This document shows positions 1 through 9,373 of a DNA stretch of 64,000 bases, in pieces. Below the pieces are notes generated by a model, which did no database searches, was not told the DNA's origin, and saw only the letters and a list, made by a program, of their open reading frames with translations. This DNA is from Bacillus cereus G9842 (GTDB lineage Bacteria; Bacillota; Bacilli; Bacillales; Bacillaceae_G). Numbering within the stretch: the first letter of the stretch is position 1; every line of letters starts with the position of its first letter. Both the position numbers and the translations under genes were made by a program. The stretch spans positions 1,836,001 to 1,900,000 of the forward strand of contig NC_011772.1 in assembly GCF_000021305.1 (NCBI RefSeq), written 5' to 3'.

Positions 1-1
1 T

Positions 2-1726
2 TGGAGGCAGTTTTTACGCCTTATTCAAGATACAAATCCTCCGAAAGGAATTTTAGTTTTTGCATTATTAATGAGTTTGCTTTCTACGGGAGCGAGTTTA
101 TTTATTCCCATGCTAACAAAAGGATTAGTAGATAATTTTTCGCTTTCTTCAATTAGTGCAGGACAAATTGTTGGGTTAGTTGCTTTCTTTGTAATGCAAA
201 CTATTGCGGCAGGGTTATCTATATATTTACTAAATTATATTGGGCAGAAGATTGTAGCGGGACTAAGAGAACGTTTGTGGAAAAAGGTACTTATCTTGCC
301 GGTATCTTATTACGATCAAAATAGAACAGGTGATACGATTAGCCGTATGACGAATGATACAGGTGTTGTGAAAACGTTAATTTCTGAGCATTTGTCAAAC
401 TTATTAACAGGTGGTATTTCAATTGTTGGATCGTTAATTGTATTATTTGTTTTAGATTGGAAAATGACTGCGTTACTTTTAACGGTTATTCCGTTGTCTG
501 TATTAATTTTAGTTCCACTTGGACGAAAAATGTATAAGATTTCAAAAGCGCTTCAAGATGAAACGGCATCTTTTACAAGTGTGTTAACGCAAGTGTTATC
601 GGAAATTCGTTTAGTGAAATCTTCAAATACAGAAAAAAGAGAATATGAAACGGGTAATACAGGTATACAAAAGTTATTACAATTTGGTTTGAAAGAAGGA
701 AAAGTGCAAGCATTAATTTCGCCAGTTATGTCGTTTGTTTTAATGGCACTACTTGTTATTATCGTAGGATATGGCGGGATGCGAGTTTCTAGCGGTGCAT
801 TAACAACTGGTGAACTTGTAGCGTTTATTTTGTATTTAGTTCAAATTATAATGCCGATGAGTCAATTATCTATGTTCTTTACACAATTTCAAAAGGCAAT
901 CGGTGCAACGGAAAGAATTAGTACGATTTTAGAATATGAAGTAGAAGATCATGAAACTGGTGTGAAAGTGGCAAATGCTAAGCAGCCGATCGTTCTTGAA
1001 AATGTACATTTTGAGTATAACGAAGAAGAGCAAGTTTTGAAAAATATTGATTTCATAATTGAATCTGGAAAAGTGACAGCGATTGTAGGACCAAGTGGTA
1101 GTGGGAAAACAACGTTATTCTCATTACTGGAACGTTTTTATGAGCCAACTAGTGGTGCCATTAAATTAGGAAAAGAATCAATTACGAGTTATTCATTACA
1201 GTCATGGCGACGTCAAATCGGTTACGTATCACAAGATAGTCCGTTAATCGATGGAACGATTCGTGATAATATTTGTTACGGTGTTGAAGGCGAAGTAACG
1301 GATGAAGAAATTGAAAAAGTAGCAGCAATGGCATATGTTGATGCATTTATTCATGACTTACCAAACGGTTATGCAACAGAAGTTGGAGAACGCGGTGTGA
1401 AGCTTTCTGGTGGACAAAGACAGCGAATTGCCATTGCCCGAGCGTTACTTCGAAATCCGCAAATTCTTATGCTAGATGAGGCAACTTCAAGCTTAGATAG
1501 TAAATCTGAGTCTGTCGTTCAAAAAGCGTTAAATAACTTAATGAAAGGCAGAACAACGTTAGTGATTGCGCATAGACTTTCTACTGTTGTAGATGCAGAT
1601 AAAATTATCTTTATTGAGAAAGGGAATCTTACAGGTAGTGGTACGCATGATGAATTATTACAGACGCATGATATGTATCGTGAGTTTGCAACGCAACAAT
1701 TGAAAATTAAAGAGGGTGCATTTTAA
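2..1726 (+). CDS. ABC exporter, fused membrane and ATPase domains (5' end outside window)
   Basis: This is a half-size ABC exporter of the BmrA/MsbA kind, expected to export lipophilic compounds or drugs as a homodimer in the membrane. The reading frame is open to the left edge (W-R-Q-F-L-R-L precedes the first in-window ATG at 71), so the true start lies outside and the gene is partial. About six membrane segments fill the first 300 residues. The ATPase domain follows, with Walker A GPSGSGKT (bases 1088-1111), signature LSGGQRQR (near 1400), Walker [11 protein letters not shown] (near 1465) and the H-loop IAHRLS. A response regulator begins 40 bases downstream, so the exporter is probably co-transcribed with, and perhaps controlled by, the two-component pair. 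The substrate cannot be told from the sequence. Confidence 0.93.
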   Translation, partial: WRQFLRLIQDTNPPKGILVFALLMSLLSTGASLFIPMLTKGLVDNFSLSSISAGQIVGLVAFFVMQTIAAGLSIYLLNYIGQKIVAGLRERLWKKVLILPVSYYDQNRTGDTISRMTNDTGVVKTLISEHLSNLLTGGISIVGSLIVLFVLDWKMTALLLTVIPLSVLILVPLGRKMYKISKALQDETASFTSVLTQVLSEIRLVKSSNTEKREYETGNTGIQKLLQFGLKEGKVQALISPVMSFVLMALLVIIVGYGGMRVSSGALTTGELVAFILYLVQIIMPMSQLSMFFTQFQKAIGATERISTILEYEVEDHETGVKVANAKQPIVLENVHFEYNEEEQVLKNIDFIIESGKVTAIVGPSGSGKTTLFSLLERFYEPTSGAIKLGKESITSYSLQSWRRQIGYVSQDSPLIDGTIRDNICYGVEGEVTDEEIEKVAAMAYVDAFIHDLPNGYATEVGERGVKLSGGQRQRIAIARALLRNPQILMLDEATSSLDSKSESVVQKALNNLMKGRTTLVIAHRLSTVVDADKIIFIEKGNLTGSGTHDELLQTHDMYREFATQQLKIKEGAF

Positions 1727-1766
1727 AAAAATATATTAGATGCTAAGTAGAAAGGAAATGGTTCCT

Positions 1767-2444
1767 TTGATACCTAAAATTTTAATAGTAGACGACGATC
1801 CACACATTAGGGAACTCGTTTCTGTATTTTTAGAACGAGAAGGTTTTCAAACATATGAGGCAATTGATGGAGTAGATGCACTTCGGAAAATGGATGACGT
1901 AAAAGTCGATATGGTTATTCTTGATATCATGATGCCAAATATGGATGGATTTGATGTATGTTTTGAATTAAGAAAATACTATGATATCCCGGTTCTGATG
2001 CTAACTGCCAAAGGGGAAACATCACAAAAAGTAAAAGGATTTCACCTTGGGACAGATGATTATCTTGTAAAGCCATTTGACCCTATAGAACTAGTAGTGA
2101 GAGTAAAGGCATTATTGAAACGTTACCAAATTACAGTTTCACAATCGATTCAAGTTGGAAATGTATTATTAAATCGTAAAACATTCGAAGTTACATCTGG
2201 AGAACAAACGGTTACGTTACCGTTAAAAGAATTTGAGCTGCTCTTTACTTTAGGGTCTAAATCGGGAAGAACTTGTTCGAGAGAGCAATTAATTGAAGAA
2301 ATATGGGGATATGATTTTGAAGGGAATGAACGTACACTAGACGTTCATATTAATCGGTTACGTGAGAAGTTTCAAGAAGAGCAGTCGAAATTTAGTATTA
2401 AAACGATAAGAGGATTAGGGTATCGCTTAGAGGTAAGTAAATGA
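1767..2444 (+). CDS. OmpR/PhoB-family response regulator
   Basis: This is a DNA-binding response regulator of 225 residues from the chosen start. The receiver domain has the acidic triad (VDDD near residues 8-11), the phospho-acceptor Asp53 in ILDIMMP and the conserved Lys in LVKPFD. The C-terminal half is an OmpR winged helix ending in TIRGLGYRLE. The upstream ATG at 1740 lacks a ribosome site. A TTG at 1767 lies 10 bases after AAGGA (1752-1756) and gives the usual family N-terminus MIPKILIVDDD, so it is preferred. The gene overlaps the kinase gene by 4 bases (ATGA), so the two are translationally coupled and form a cognate pair. Confidence 0.92.
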   Translation: MIPKILIVDDDPHIRELVSVFLEREGFQTYEAIDGVDALRKMDDVKVDMVILDIMMPNMDGFDVCFELRKYYDIPVLMLTAKGETSQKVKGFHLGTDDYLVKPFDPIELVVRVKALLKRYQITVSQSIQVGNVLLNRKTFEVTSGEQTVTLPLKEFELLFTLGSKSGRTCSREQLIEEIWGYDFEGNERTLDVHINRLREKFQEEQSKFSIKTIRGLGYRLEVSK

Positions 2445-3514
2445 GAAAAAGAAAACGAATGAGTAAGTTGAAGATGCTGAAAGTATTTGGAGCGGTATTA
2501 GCGCTCTTTTCTTTTCTTACTATCATTTGGTCTATCGCATTTTATGTAGCAACTAGTTTATTGAATGCTTTTGACGTAAACGTATCGCCGTTTGTTGCCT
2601 TTCTAATTAGTGATATGGTCGGTTTTGTATTTATTATTCTTATTTGGACATTAATTGGAATATTAATGAGGCCAAAACGAGAGGCAATGATTTGGACTAT
2701 TATTGAACCGATACAAAAAATTGCAAAAGGAGACTTCTCCGTAAAAATACGAAATGAAGAAAAGTATGATGGAGAAATTGGCGTGCTCGTAAAAAGTATA
2801 AATGATATGACAGATGAACTGAATACGATGGAGAAAATGAGACAAGAATTTGTATCAAATGTTTCTCATGAAATACAGTCACCATTAACTTCTATAAAAG
2901 GATTTGCTAGAGCACTACAAGACGATAATCTTTCTGAGGAAAAAAGAAAGCATTATCTTACCATTATTGAAACTGAAACAACGAGATTATCTAAACTAAG
3001 TCAAAATTTACTAAAGCTAACTCTTTTAGAATCCGAAGAGTATACACCAGAAAGAGTGAGCTATAGATTAGATCAACAGTTAAAGCAAATTGTGTTAAAT
3101 AGTGAACCACTCTGGGCTGAAAAAGAAATTGAATTAGATCTTGATTTAGAGAAAGTCCATGTAACTGCAGACCAAGAAAGTATGAGTCAAGTGTGGATTA
3201 ATTTAATTCATAATAGCATTAAATTTACTCCAAGCGGTGGTACAATTACTATTCAGTTAAAGGAACATGAGACAGTAGTGGAAGTGCGTATCTGTGATTC
3301 AGGAATTGGTATATCAGAAGAACAGAAACAACATATTTTTGAGCGTTTTTATAAAGCGGATTCTTCACGAAATCGTGCCTATGGAGGAAGTGGCTTAGGT
3401 TTAGCTATTGTAAAGAAAGTACTCGACCTTCATCAAGGAGAGATAAAAGTGGAGAGTGAGGAAGGAAAAGGTACTGAATTTATTGTGCGTATTCCTAATT
3501 ATAAAGAAAAATAG
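2441..3514 (+). CDS. Sensor histidine kinase
   Basis: This 357-residue membrane histidine kinase is the partner of the preceding response regulator. Two N-terminal membrane segments (about residues 13-37 and 46-72) enclose only a short outside loop, so it belongs to the small-loop sensor type that often senses within the membrane or through a partner transporter. A HAMP linker follows, then the H-box SHEIQSPLTS with phospho-acceptor His143. The ATPase domain has an N-box (NLIHNSIKFT), G1 (DSGIGIS), F-box (FERFYKAD) and G2 (GGSGLGLAI). All catalytic motifs look intact. With the exporter upstream the locus resembles an envelope-stress or drug-response module; that role is inferred. Confidence 0.93.
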   Translation: MRKRKRMSKLKMLKVFGAVLALFSFLTIIWSIAFYVATSLLNAFDVNVSPFVAFLISDMVGFVFIILIWTLIGILMRPKREAMIWTIIEPIQKIAKGDFSVKIRNEEKYDGEIGVLVKSINDMTDELNTMEKMRQEFVSNVSHEIQSPLTSIKGFARALQDDNLSEEKRKHYLTIIETETTRLSKLSQNLLKLTLLESEEYTPERVSYRLDQQLKQIVLNSEPLWAEKEIELDLDLEKVHVTADQESMSQVWINLIHNSIKFTPSGGTITIQLKEHETVVEVRICDSGIGISEEQKQHIFERFYKADSSRNRAYGGSGLGLAIVKKVLDLHQGEIKVESEEGKGTEFIVRIPNYKEK

Positions 3515-3550
3515 TGTAGTGATAAAGAACCATTTTTTATTTCATACGCA

Positions 3551-3583
3551 GACACTCTTTTATGAGGAGGGTGTCTTTATTTT
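3551..3583 (+). terminator. Rho-independent terminator after the kinase gene
   Basis: A GACACTCT/AGGGTGTC stem with a short loop is followed by TTTATTTT. Confidence 0.8.
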
Positions 3584-3741
3584 GCATGAATAATGATAAA
3601 TACGTGCAATGAATGCATAGTAATTTTCTATAGTTACCTACAAGTAACCTACGCACATGAAAGTGCATCATTGCCTTTTTACATAAACATAGATACAATT
3701 TTAATATAATACATAACTGAGATGATTAAGGAGTGTTATAC

Positions 3742-4461
3742 TTGGCAGAATTATTACAAGGCAAAAATGCTTTAATTACAGGAGCAGGTAGAGGGATTGG
3801 TCGCGCTGTCGCAATTGCATTAGCGAAAGAAGGCGTAAATGTAGGCCTATTAGCTCGTTCAGAAGAAAACTTAAAAGCTGTAGCGAAAGAAGTAGAAGCA
3901 GAAGGCGTAAAAGCTGTTATTGCAACTGCTGATGTTTCTTCATACGAAGAAGTGACTACTGCGATTGAAACGTTAAAAAATGGTTTAGGATCTATCGATA
4001 TTTTAATTAATAACGCTGGTATTTCTAAGTTTGGTAAGTTTTTAGAACTAGACGTTGCTGATTGGGAAAAAATCATTCAAGTAAACTTAATGGGTGTATA
4101 CTATGCAACTCGTGCTGCTTTACCGAGCATGATTGAACAACAATCTGGTGATATCATTAACATTTCATCTACAGCAGGACAAAAAGGTGCACCTGTAACA
4201 AGTGCATATAGTGCTTCTAAATTTGGTGTTCTTGGTTTAACTGAATCGTTAGCGATGGAAGTTCGTAAGCATAACATTCGTGTAACAGCTTTAACACCAA
4301 GTACAGTAGCAACTGATATGGCTGTAGATTTAGGATTAACTGATGGAAACCCTGATAAAGTAATGCAAGCAGAAGATATTGCAGAATTTATCGTAGCGCA
4401 GCTAAAATTAAATAAACGTACATTTATTAAATCTGCTGGGCTTTGGTCTACTAATCCATAG
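3742..4461 (+). CDS. Short-chain dehydrogenase, 3-oxoacyl-ACP reductase (FabG) type
   Basis: This is a 239-residue NAD(P)-dependent short-chain dehydrogenase. It has the TGAGRGIG nucleotide-binding motif (residues 13-20), the NNAG motif and the catalytic Ser, Tyr156 and Lys160 in the SAYSASK stretch. Family members reduce 3-oxoacyl thioesters or other carbonyls. It is close to the FabG/YmfI class, but the gene stands alone rather than in a fatty-acid operon, so the substrate is uncertain. A GTG at 3733 overlaps the ribosome site AAGGAG (3728-3733). The TTG at 3742, 8 bases downstream of that site, gives MAELLQGK and is taken as the start. Confidence 0.88.
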   Translation: MAELLQGKNALITGAGRGIGRAVAIALAKEGVNVGLLARSEENLKAVAKEVEAEGVKAVIATADVSSYEEVTTAIETLKNGLGSIDILINNAGISKFGKFLELDVADWEKIIQVNLMGVYYATRAALPSMIEQQSGDIINISSTAGQKGAPVTSAYSASKFGVLGLTESLAMEVRKHNIRVTALTPSTVATDMAVDLGLTDGNPDKVMQAEDIAEFIVAQLKLNKRTFIKSAGLWSTNP

Positions 4462-4479
4462 GAATTAAATTTAACTTTA

Positions 4480-4530
4480 AAAGAAGGGATATCTATTCTG
4501 TAAGGGGGAGATGTCCCTTCTTTATTTTTT
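4480..4530 (+). terminator. Terminator after the reductase gene
   Basis: An AAGAAGGGATATC / GATGTCCCTTCTT stem (one wobble) is followed by TATTTTTT. Confidence 0.75.
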
Positions 4531-4608
4531 GTATTAGAGACAGAATTTTCAGTATAATTAAAAGTGAATGGTAGAAAGCGTTGGGAAATTGAAAGGGATG
4601 GTATTTAC

Positions 4609-5425
4609 ATGAGTACAATTGAGAAATGGACGGCTGTTGATCAATATATGAGTGATGTATTAATACCGAAAGATTCTACATTAGAAAGGGTCCTTCAAGC
4701 GAATGCTGCAGCTAATTTACCGGCACATGATGTATCGCCAACGCAAGGGAAGTTTTTACAACTATTAGTACAAATTCAAGGAGCTCGAAACATTTTGGAA
4801 ATTGGTACTCTAGGCGGATATAGCACGATATGGATTGCAAGGGGCTTACCATCTGGAGGCCAAGTTGTTACATTGGAAGCAAATGAAAAACATGCAGAAA
4901 TTGCACGTAGCAATATTGAACGTGCTAATTTGAATGATAAAATTGAAATACGAACAGGATTAGCGTTAGATTCTTTACAACAAATAGAAAATGAGAAGTA
5001 TGAACCTTTTGATTTTATCCCGCATTAACGGGCAGTAAGACTCCCACCTCAAAGGTCGGCTGGAGCAAAGAAGTTAGGTGGGAGATCAACTGCCCGTAAA
5101 CGCCCGATTGGTTCAACTAATAATCAGTGGGGATGTCCCCCCACTGATTAAAGTTTCACTTTATTTTCATAGATGCTGATAAACAAAATAATCCGACTTA
5201 TTTTTGAATGGGCACTGAAACTATCACGCCCTGGTACCGTAATTATTGGAGATAATGTAGTACGTGAAGGAGAAGTTATTAATGATACTAGTAACTATCC
5301 TCGTGTACAAGGGATACGTCGTTTCTATGAATTAATAGCTGCAGAGCCACGTGTTAGCTACAGCGCTTCAAACTGTCGGAAGTAAGGGATACGATGGGTT
5401 TGTAATGGCAATCGTAAAAGAATGA
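4609..5425 (+). pseudogene. O-methyltransferase (family 3) gene, disrupted by a bcr1 element and two frameshifts
   Basis: This was a SAM-dependent O-methyltransferase of the catechol/caffeoyl-CoA type. The N-terminal half (ATG 4609) keeps the SAM-binding stretch ILEIGTLGGYSTIW. The frame breaks at 5018, where a 141-base element with a TTTAT duplication is inserted. Removing it restores DFIFIDADKQNN exactly. Beyond it there is one extra T in the T-run near 5205 (TYF followed by a stop instead of TYFEW) and a two-base loss near 5355 (before the sequence that would read ATALQTVGSKGYDGF). The original stop would be at 5423-5425. Three independent lesions mean the gene is dead. Confidence 0.9.
5019..5159 (+). 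mobile_element. bcr1-type structured mobile repeat with TTTAT target duplication
   Basis: This 141-base insertion is flanked by TTTAT on both sides (5014-5018 and 5160-5164). The size, the TTTAT duplication and the strong predicted RNA fold match the bcr1 element known from the B. cereus group. Visible stems are TTAACGGGCAGT (5025-5036) with ACTGCCCGTAA (5089-5099), CTCCCACCT (5041-5049) with AGGTGGGAG (5076-5084), and TAATCAGTGGGG (5121-5132) with CCCCACTGATTA (5139-5150). It encodes no protein, so mobilisation must depend on an enzyme supplied elsewhere. Assignment to bcr1 rests on memory of the family, not an alignment. Confidence 0.85.
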
Positions 5426-5554
5426 TGTAAGGAGACAGATGGAATGAAAAAGATGTTTGAAAAATTATAACATGTATCGTGTATAACGAGATTAGCTCGT
5501 GGCCCTCCAGTATAGCACTATATTATATATTAAAAAATTGGAGGTTGTGAGTAG

Positions 5555-6424
5555 ATGAGAACTGAAAAAGAAATGTTAGACGTAATTATAAATACAGCAA
5601 TAGAGGATGAAAGAATTCGAGCAGTTATCATGAATGGATTGCGTGTAAATCCAAATGTGAAAAGAGATTGTTTTCAAGACTATGATATTATGTATGTTGT
5701 AAATGATATACAATCTTTTACGTCTAATCATAATTGGGTTCATAGATTTGGAGAAATAATGATAGTACAAATGCCAGAAGAAATGTCGTTAGTTCAACCA
5801 GATGAAGATGGAAAGTTTCCGTATTTAATGCAGTTCATGGATGGGAATCGGATTGATTTAACGCTAGTTCCAGTTGAGTTAATAAAAAAGTTCGTTGGAC
5901 AAGATAGTTTAAGTAAACTGCTTCTTGATAAAGATAATTGTCTGGAAGAATTCCCACCAGCAAGTGATAAAGATTACTTAGTAAAAAAGCCTACAGAAAA
6001 AGAGTTTTTAGATTGTTGTAATGAATTTTGGTGGTGTAGTACGAATATCGCAAAAGGGTTATGGCGAGAGGAACTTTCTTATGCAAAAGGAATGCTTGAA
6101 GGACCAGTGCGAGATATGTTCATCGTAATGCTAGAATGGTATATTGGTATGAAAACAGACTTTACAGTTAATACAGGGAAGTTTGGAAAGCATTTCGAGC
6201 AATATATTGAAGAAGATATGTGGGAGCAATTTAAAAGGACATTTTCTAATGCAGAATATGAAAATATATGGGAGTCATTCTTTGTTATGGGTGATTTATT
6301 TAGAGAAGTGGCGAACGAAATTGCTAACACATATGAATATCAATATCCGCAAGATGATGATAAAGTGACGAACTATTTAAAACATGTGAAAGCTTTGCCA
6401 AAAGATAGTACATCAATTTATTAA
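5555..6424 (+). CDS. Aminoglycoside 6-adenylyltransferase-like protein (AadK family)
   Basis: This 289-residue protein has the length and order of the AadK/ANT(6) streptomycin adenylyltransferases. The nucleotidyltransferase core contains the metal-binding D42-x-D44 (QDYDIMYVV) and a third acidic site in NRIDLTLVP. The family C-terminal helices follow (FWWCSTNIAKGLWREEL). The usual Gly-Ser pair of the fold (GSR in AadK-type enzymes) reads Gly28-Leu29-Arg30 here. A single base change from TCG to TTG would explain it. That Ser normally contacts the nucleotide phosphates, so activity may be reduced. The gene stands alone with its own terminator and a good ribosome site (TTGGAGG). Confidence 0.85.
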   Translation: MRTEKEMLDVIINTAIEDERIRAVIMNGLRVNPNVKRDCFQDYDIMYVVNDIQSFTSNHNWVHRFGEIMIVQMPEEMSLVQPDEDGKFPYLMQFMDGNRIDLTLVPVELIKKFVGQDSLSKLLLDKDNCLEEFPPASDKDYLVKKPTEKEFLDCCNEFWWCSTNIAKGLWREELSYAKGMLEGPVRDMFIVMLEWYIGMKTDFTVNTGKFGKHFEQYIEEDMWEQFKRTFSNAEYENIWESFFVMGDLFREVANEIANTYEYQYPQDDDKVTNYLKHVKALPKDSTSIY

Positions 6425-6437
6425 TAATATAAAGCAG

Positions 6438-6472
6438 TAAGACTGTCCTAATTAAGGACAGTCTTATTTTTG
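6438..6472 (+). terminator. Terminator after the aadK-like gene
   Basis: An AAGACTGTCC/GGACAGTCTT stem is followed by ATTTTTG. Confidence 0.85.
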
Positions 6473-6542
6473 TTTATGAATAACAATTTCTCTAACAAAG
6501 TGCAGATGAATCACATATGAAAATTTAGGGAGGTTTTTTATC

Positions 6543-7370
6543 ATGTATTATTTTTATTCGCCAGAAATGTTTGCTCCATATCAATGGGGACTAGAACGAG
6601 ATGTTTCGTATGCTTATATGCCATATAACTCACTTTATTATGGAGAATATATAAGCGCATTGCCATACGCATATATCCCTCAAAGCTATGAAGTACAAAT
6701 GAAAGTAGATGATCGTGGATCGTGGACACCATTTTCATGGGTTGAAAAATATGCGTACGCATTTTCAGGACCGTATAATAAAGCGGAAGTAGCTCTTACA
6801 TTTGATGATGGACCAGATTCAGAATTCACGCCAAAAATATTAGATAAGTTAAAACAACATAATGTAAAAGCTACTTTTTTCTTACTTGGTGAAAACGCAG
6901 AAAAATTTCCGAACGTAGTTAAGCGTATTGCAAATGAAGGGCATGTAATTGGTAATCATACGTATAGTCATCCAAATTTAGCGAAAGTAAATGAGGATGA
7001 GTACCGTAATCAAATTATAAAAACAGAAGAAATATTAAATCGTTTAGCTGGTTATGCACCAAAGTTTATACGTCCGCCATACGGTGAAATACTTGAAAAT
7101 CAATTGAAGTGGGCGACAGAGCAAAATTTTATGATTGTACAGTGGAGTGTTGATACAGTTGATTGGAAAGGTGTAAGCGCTGATACGATTACAAATAATG
7201 TATTAGGGAATTCATTTCCAGGAAGTGTCATCCTTCAGCATTCAACACCGGGTGGGCATCTACAAGGATCTGTAGATGCACTAGACAAAATCATTCCGCA
7301 GTTAAAAACGAAAGGGGCACGTTTTGTAACACTTCCGAGTATGTTCCAGACATCAAAAGAAAGAAATTGA
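6543..7370 (+). CDS. Polysaccharide deacetylase (NodB-type), peptidoglycan/chitin deacetylase-like
   Basis: This 275-residue protein has a NodB/CE4 deacetylase domain from about residue 80. The motifs are TFDDGP (catalytic Asp88 and zinc Asp89), HTYSH (zinc histidines), RPPYG, and the late VDTVDWK and ILQHS motifs. Such enzymes remove N-acetyl groups from GlcNAc or MurNAc of peptidoglycan, or from chitin-like polymers. The first 75 residues are rich in Tyr and Pro and show no signal peptide or membrane segment. The protein may therefore stay inside, act in the forespore or mother cell, or leave by another route. It has its own AGGGAGG ribosome site. Confidence 0.88.
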   Translation: MYYFYSPEMFAPYQWGLERDVSYAYMPYNSLYYGEYISALPYAYIPQSYEVQMKVDDRGSWTPFSWVEKYAYAFSGPYNKAEVALTFDDGPDSEFTPKILDKLKQHNVKATFFLLGENAEKFPNVVKRIANEGHVIGNHTYSHPNLAKVNEDEYRNQIIKTEEILNRLAGYAPKFIRPPYGEILENQLKWATEQNFMIVQWSVDTVDWKGVSADTITNNVLGNSFPGSVILQHSTPGGHLQGSVDALDKIIPQLKTKGARFVTLPSMFQTSKERN

Positions 7371-7437
7371 ATGCGTTATAAATTGGAAAAAAAGGGGTCG
7401 TGTCGTATAATGAGGGTGTAAGTTAGGGGGGGTATAA

Positions 7438-7779
7438 TTGATCTATGCATTAGTAAACGTAGGAATAAGCATATTGATCGGTGTTATATTTATACTTGCT
7501 GCAATTATCCTTCAAAAAAATCCACCAACGGATATTAACGCAGCATATGGTTATCGTACGAAACGATCCATGAAAAATAAGGAATTATGGGATGCGGGTA
7601 ATAGGTATAGTGCAGAAGTGATGAAGCAAAACGGATTCATCATGATGTTAATTGGAAGTATTATTAGTATACTGTTTAGATATCCACATACAACAGCAGT
7701 GATTATGGCGGTCATGGTATTGTTAATCATTCACTTATTTAGGCGAGTAGAGAAGAGATTAAAGACAATTGAACAATGA
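7438..7779 (+). CDS. SdpI/YhfL-like small membrane protein
   Basis: This 113-residue protein has three hydrophobic segments (about 3-24, 63-80 and 82-98) and the NAAYGYRTKRSMKNKELWDAGNRYS signature region typical of the SdpI C-terminal domain. In B. subtilis, SdpI gives immunity to the cannibalism toxin SdpC. Short homologues like this one are common and mostly uncharacterised. No sdpC-like or sdpR-like gene is next to it, so immunity is not supported by context. Translation begins at TTG 7438 behind a run of seven G (AGGGGGGG). Confidence 0.7.
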   Translation: MIYALVNVGISILIGVIFILAAIILQKNPPTDINAAYGYRTKRSMKNKELWDAGNRYSAEVMKQNGFIMMLIGSIISILFRYPHTTAVIMAVMVLLIIHLFRRVEKRLKTIEQ

Positions 7780-7789
7780 TGATAAGGAA

Positions 7790-7827
7790 AATAGGACTCT
7801 CAGTCAACGATAGATAGGAGTCCTATT
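7790..7827. terminator. Bidirectional terminator between convergent genes
   Basis: AATAGGACTC (7790-7799) pairs with GAGTCCTATT (7818-7827). It can serve both the SdpI-like gene and the convergent NUDIX gene. Confidence 0.8.
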
Positions 7828-7831
7828 ATAT

Positions 7832-8440
7832 TTACAAACTATTATTTTTTAGTAGTTCTTTTCCTTGTTCAACAACAAATTCATAGTATGCAAGATCATA
7901 CGGATAAATATCTTCAAATGTTATCGTAATCGGTTTATTTTTTAGGACTGAAATCGTCGTTAAAGATGAAATCTCTCCTTTTAATAGTTGTAGAAAAGGA
8001 GTTGTATGTACTTTCATCACATCGTCTACTTCTTCACCTGGTGCGAATGGAAGTGGATTGTTGACATTGTGAAAATACATATGACAAAATTCACGATCAG
8101 TAAGATTTGAAATTTCATAATCTATTTTAAAGATGCCTTTGTATATTAAATCAGTAGTTTGAAAGGAAAGCCCCAATTCTTCTTCGATTTCACGAAGGCC
8201 ACCAATTTGTACATCTTCATCATGCATAATATGTCCAGCTGAAGTAATATCCCATATACATGGAGCTTCTTTTTTATTTTTAGAGCGTAATTGGAAATAT
8301 AAGAACATATCTTCATTATCTTTTTCTACAAACCAACAATGAAATGTTTCGTGCCAATCACCGTCACGATGCACTTCGTCACGTAATTTCTTCCCAAGTG
8401 TATTTCTTTCAGGATCAAATATTGTTAACCACTCTGTCAT
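7832..8440 (-). CDS. NUDIX hydrolase, isopentenyl-diphosphate-isomerase-like
   Basis: This 202-residue NUDIX-fold protein has the box GHIMHDEDVQIGGLREIEEELGL (about residues 67-89), in which the catalytic REIEEELG core is intact. The N-terminus (WLTIFDPERNTLGKKLRDEVHRDGDWHETFHCWFV) resembles the IPP isomerase/YfcD subgroup. Substrate cannot be predicted; members act on nucleoside diphosphate derivatives or are isomerase-like. It is a single gene converging on the SdpI-like gene, and a divergent FMN-binding gene lies behind its start. The start ATG at 8440 follows AAGGAGAATTAAA. Confidence 0.85.
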   Translation of the reverse strand: MTEWLTIFDPERNTLGKKLRDEVHRDGDWHETFHCWFVEKDNEDMFLYFQLRSKNKKEAPCIWDITSAGHIMHDEDVQIGGLREIEEELGLSFQTTDLIYKGIFKIDYEISNLTDREFCHMYFHNVNNPLPFAPGEEVDDVMKVHTTPFLQLLKGEISSLTTISVLKNKPITITFEDIYPYDLAYYEFVVEQGKELLKNNSL

Positions 8441-8521
8441 TTTAATTCTCCTTTCCTCAAATTTTATTATACAATATTTGTATTGAATTTTGGGAAAATA
8501 AAGAAAAAGGAGTGGTTATAA

Positions 8522-9160
8522 GTGGAGATAGAGCGTATGGAAATAAAATCGATTATTTCAACAGAGGAAGAGTTACGGAAAATATTGGGGCAACCAAGTG
8601 AGCGAGCATTGAAAAAAGTTATTTCATCATTAGACCACCATTGCATAGATTTTCTTTCTAAATCTCCTTTTCTAGTATTATCTACTGCAAATAAGTTGGG
8701 GGAGTGTGACGCCTCGCCGAGAGGAGACGCACCTGGATTTGTTTACATATTAAATAATAGTAAAATTATTATTCCGGAAAGACCAGGAAACCGCCGTATA
8801 GACTCCATTTTGAATATTATTTCCAATCCAAGTATAGGATTAATCTTTTTTATTCCAGGTCTTGGGGAGACACTCAGAATAAATGGCCGAGCGTATATTA
8901 CAAACGACGAAGAAGTTTTGAAAGAAATGCAGGCGAATGGACGTAATCCATTGCTTGGAATTGTTGTTGAAATAGAAGAGTGTTATATTCATTGTGCAAA
9001 AGCTTTTATTCGTTCTAAGATGTGGGATCCAGAATCTTGGTTAAATAAAAAAGAGTTACCTTCAGCAGCAAAAATGTTACTGGAGCATGCGAAAGTGAAT
9101 ACTTCAGAAGAAGATGTTGCACGTTCTTTAGAAGAAAGTTATACAAAAAGATTGTATTAA
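8522..9160 (+). CDS. Pyridoxamine 5'-phosphate oxidase-like FMN-binding protein
   Basis: This 212-residue protein belongs to the split-barrel flavin-binding group sometimes annotated as MSMEG_1061 family. Recognisable stretches are the first strand FLVLSTANKLGECDASPRGD, the PERPGNRRIDSILNI phosphate-binding region and GETLRINGRAYIT. Members bind FMN or F420, and their reactions are often unknown. Translation starts at GTG 8522 after AAAGGAGTGG. The enzyme reads away from the NUDIX gene. No operon partner follows; the next region is the threonine leader. Confidence 0.8.
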   Translation: MEIERMEIKSIISTEEELRKILGQPSERALKKVISSLDHHCIDFLSKSPFLVLSTANKLGECDASPRGDAPGFVYILNNSKIIIPERPGNRRIDSILNIISNPSIGLIFFIPGLGETLRINGRAYITNDEEVLKEMQANGRNPLLGIVVEIEECYIHCAKAFIRSKMWDPESWLNKKELPSAAKMLLEHAKVNTSEEDVARSLEESYTKRLY

Positions 9161-9342
9161 AAATTTTATTGATATAGTTTTGTGGAGCGGATATGTACGG
9201 GTTTTAGAATGGGGAATTTATATACGAACCGTTGATTTACAAACTGGAGAAATAACAAAATAGATAAATTGAGTGGCGGTTGCATAATGCTATTGTAAAA
9301 TATAATAAAAAAAGTTCTTGAAAATAGTTAGTAAAAATAGGC
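9161..9342 (+). other. Short intergenic stretch with a possible gene remnant
   Basis: One frame is open from about 9159 to a TAG at 9262-9264 and reads W-S-G-Y-V-R-V-L-E-W-G-I-Y-I-R-T-V-D, which looks protein-like. It has no start codon with a ribosome site. It may be the tail of a lost gene, and nothing else is visible here. Confidence 0.25.
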
Positions 9343-9371
9343 TTGCTTTTTAAAAAGTTGATAACTATAAT
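9343..9371 (+). promoter_or_regulatory. Promoter P1 of the threonine operon
   Basis: A sigma-A type promoter: -35 TTGCTT (9343-9348), 17-base spacer, -10 TATAAT (9366-9371), directly before the first T-box leader. Confidence 0.75.
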
Positions 9372-9373
9372 AA

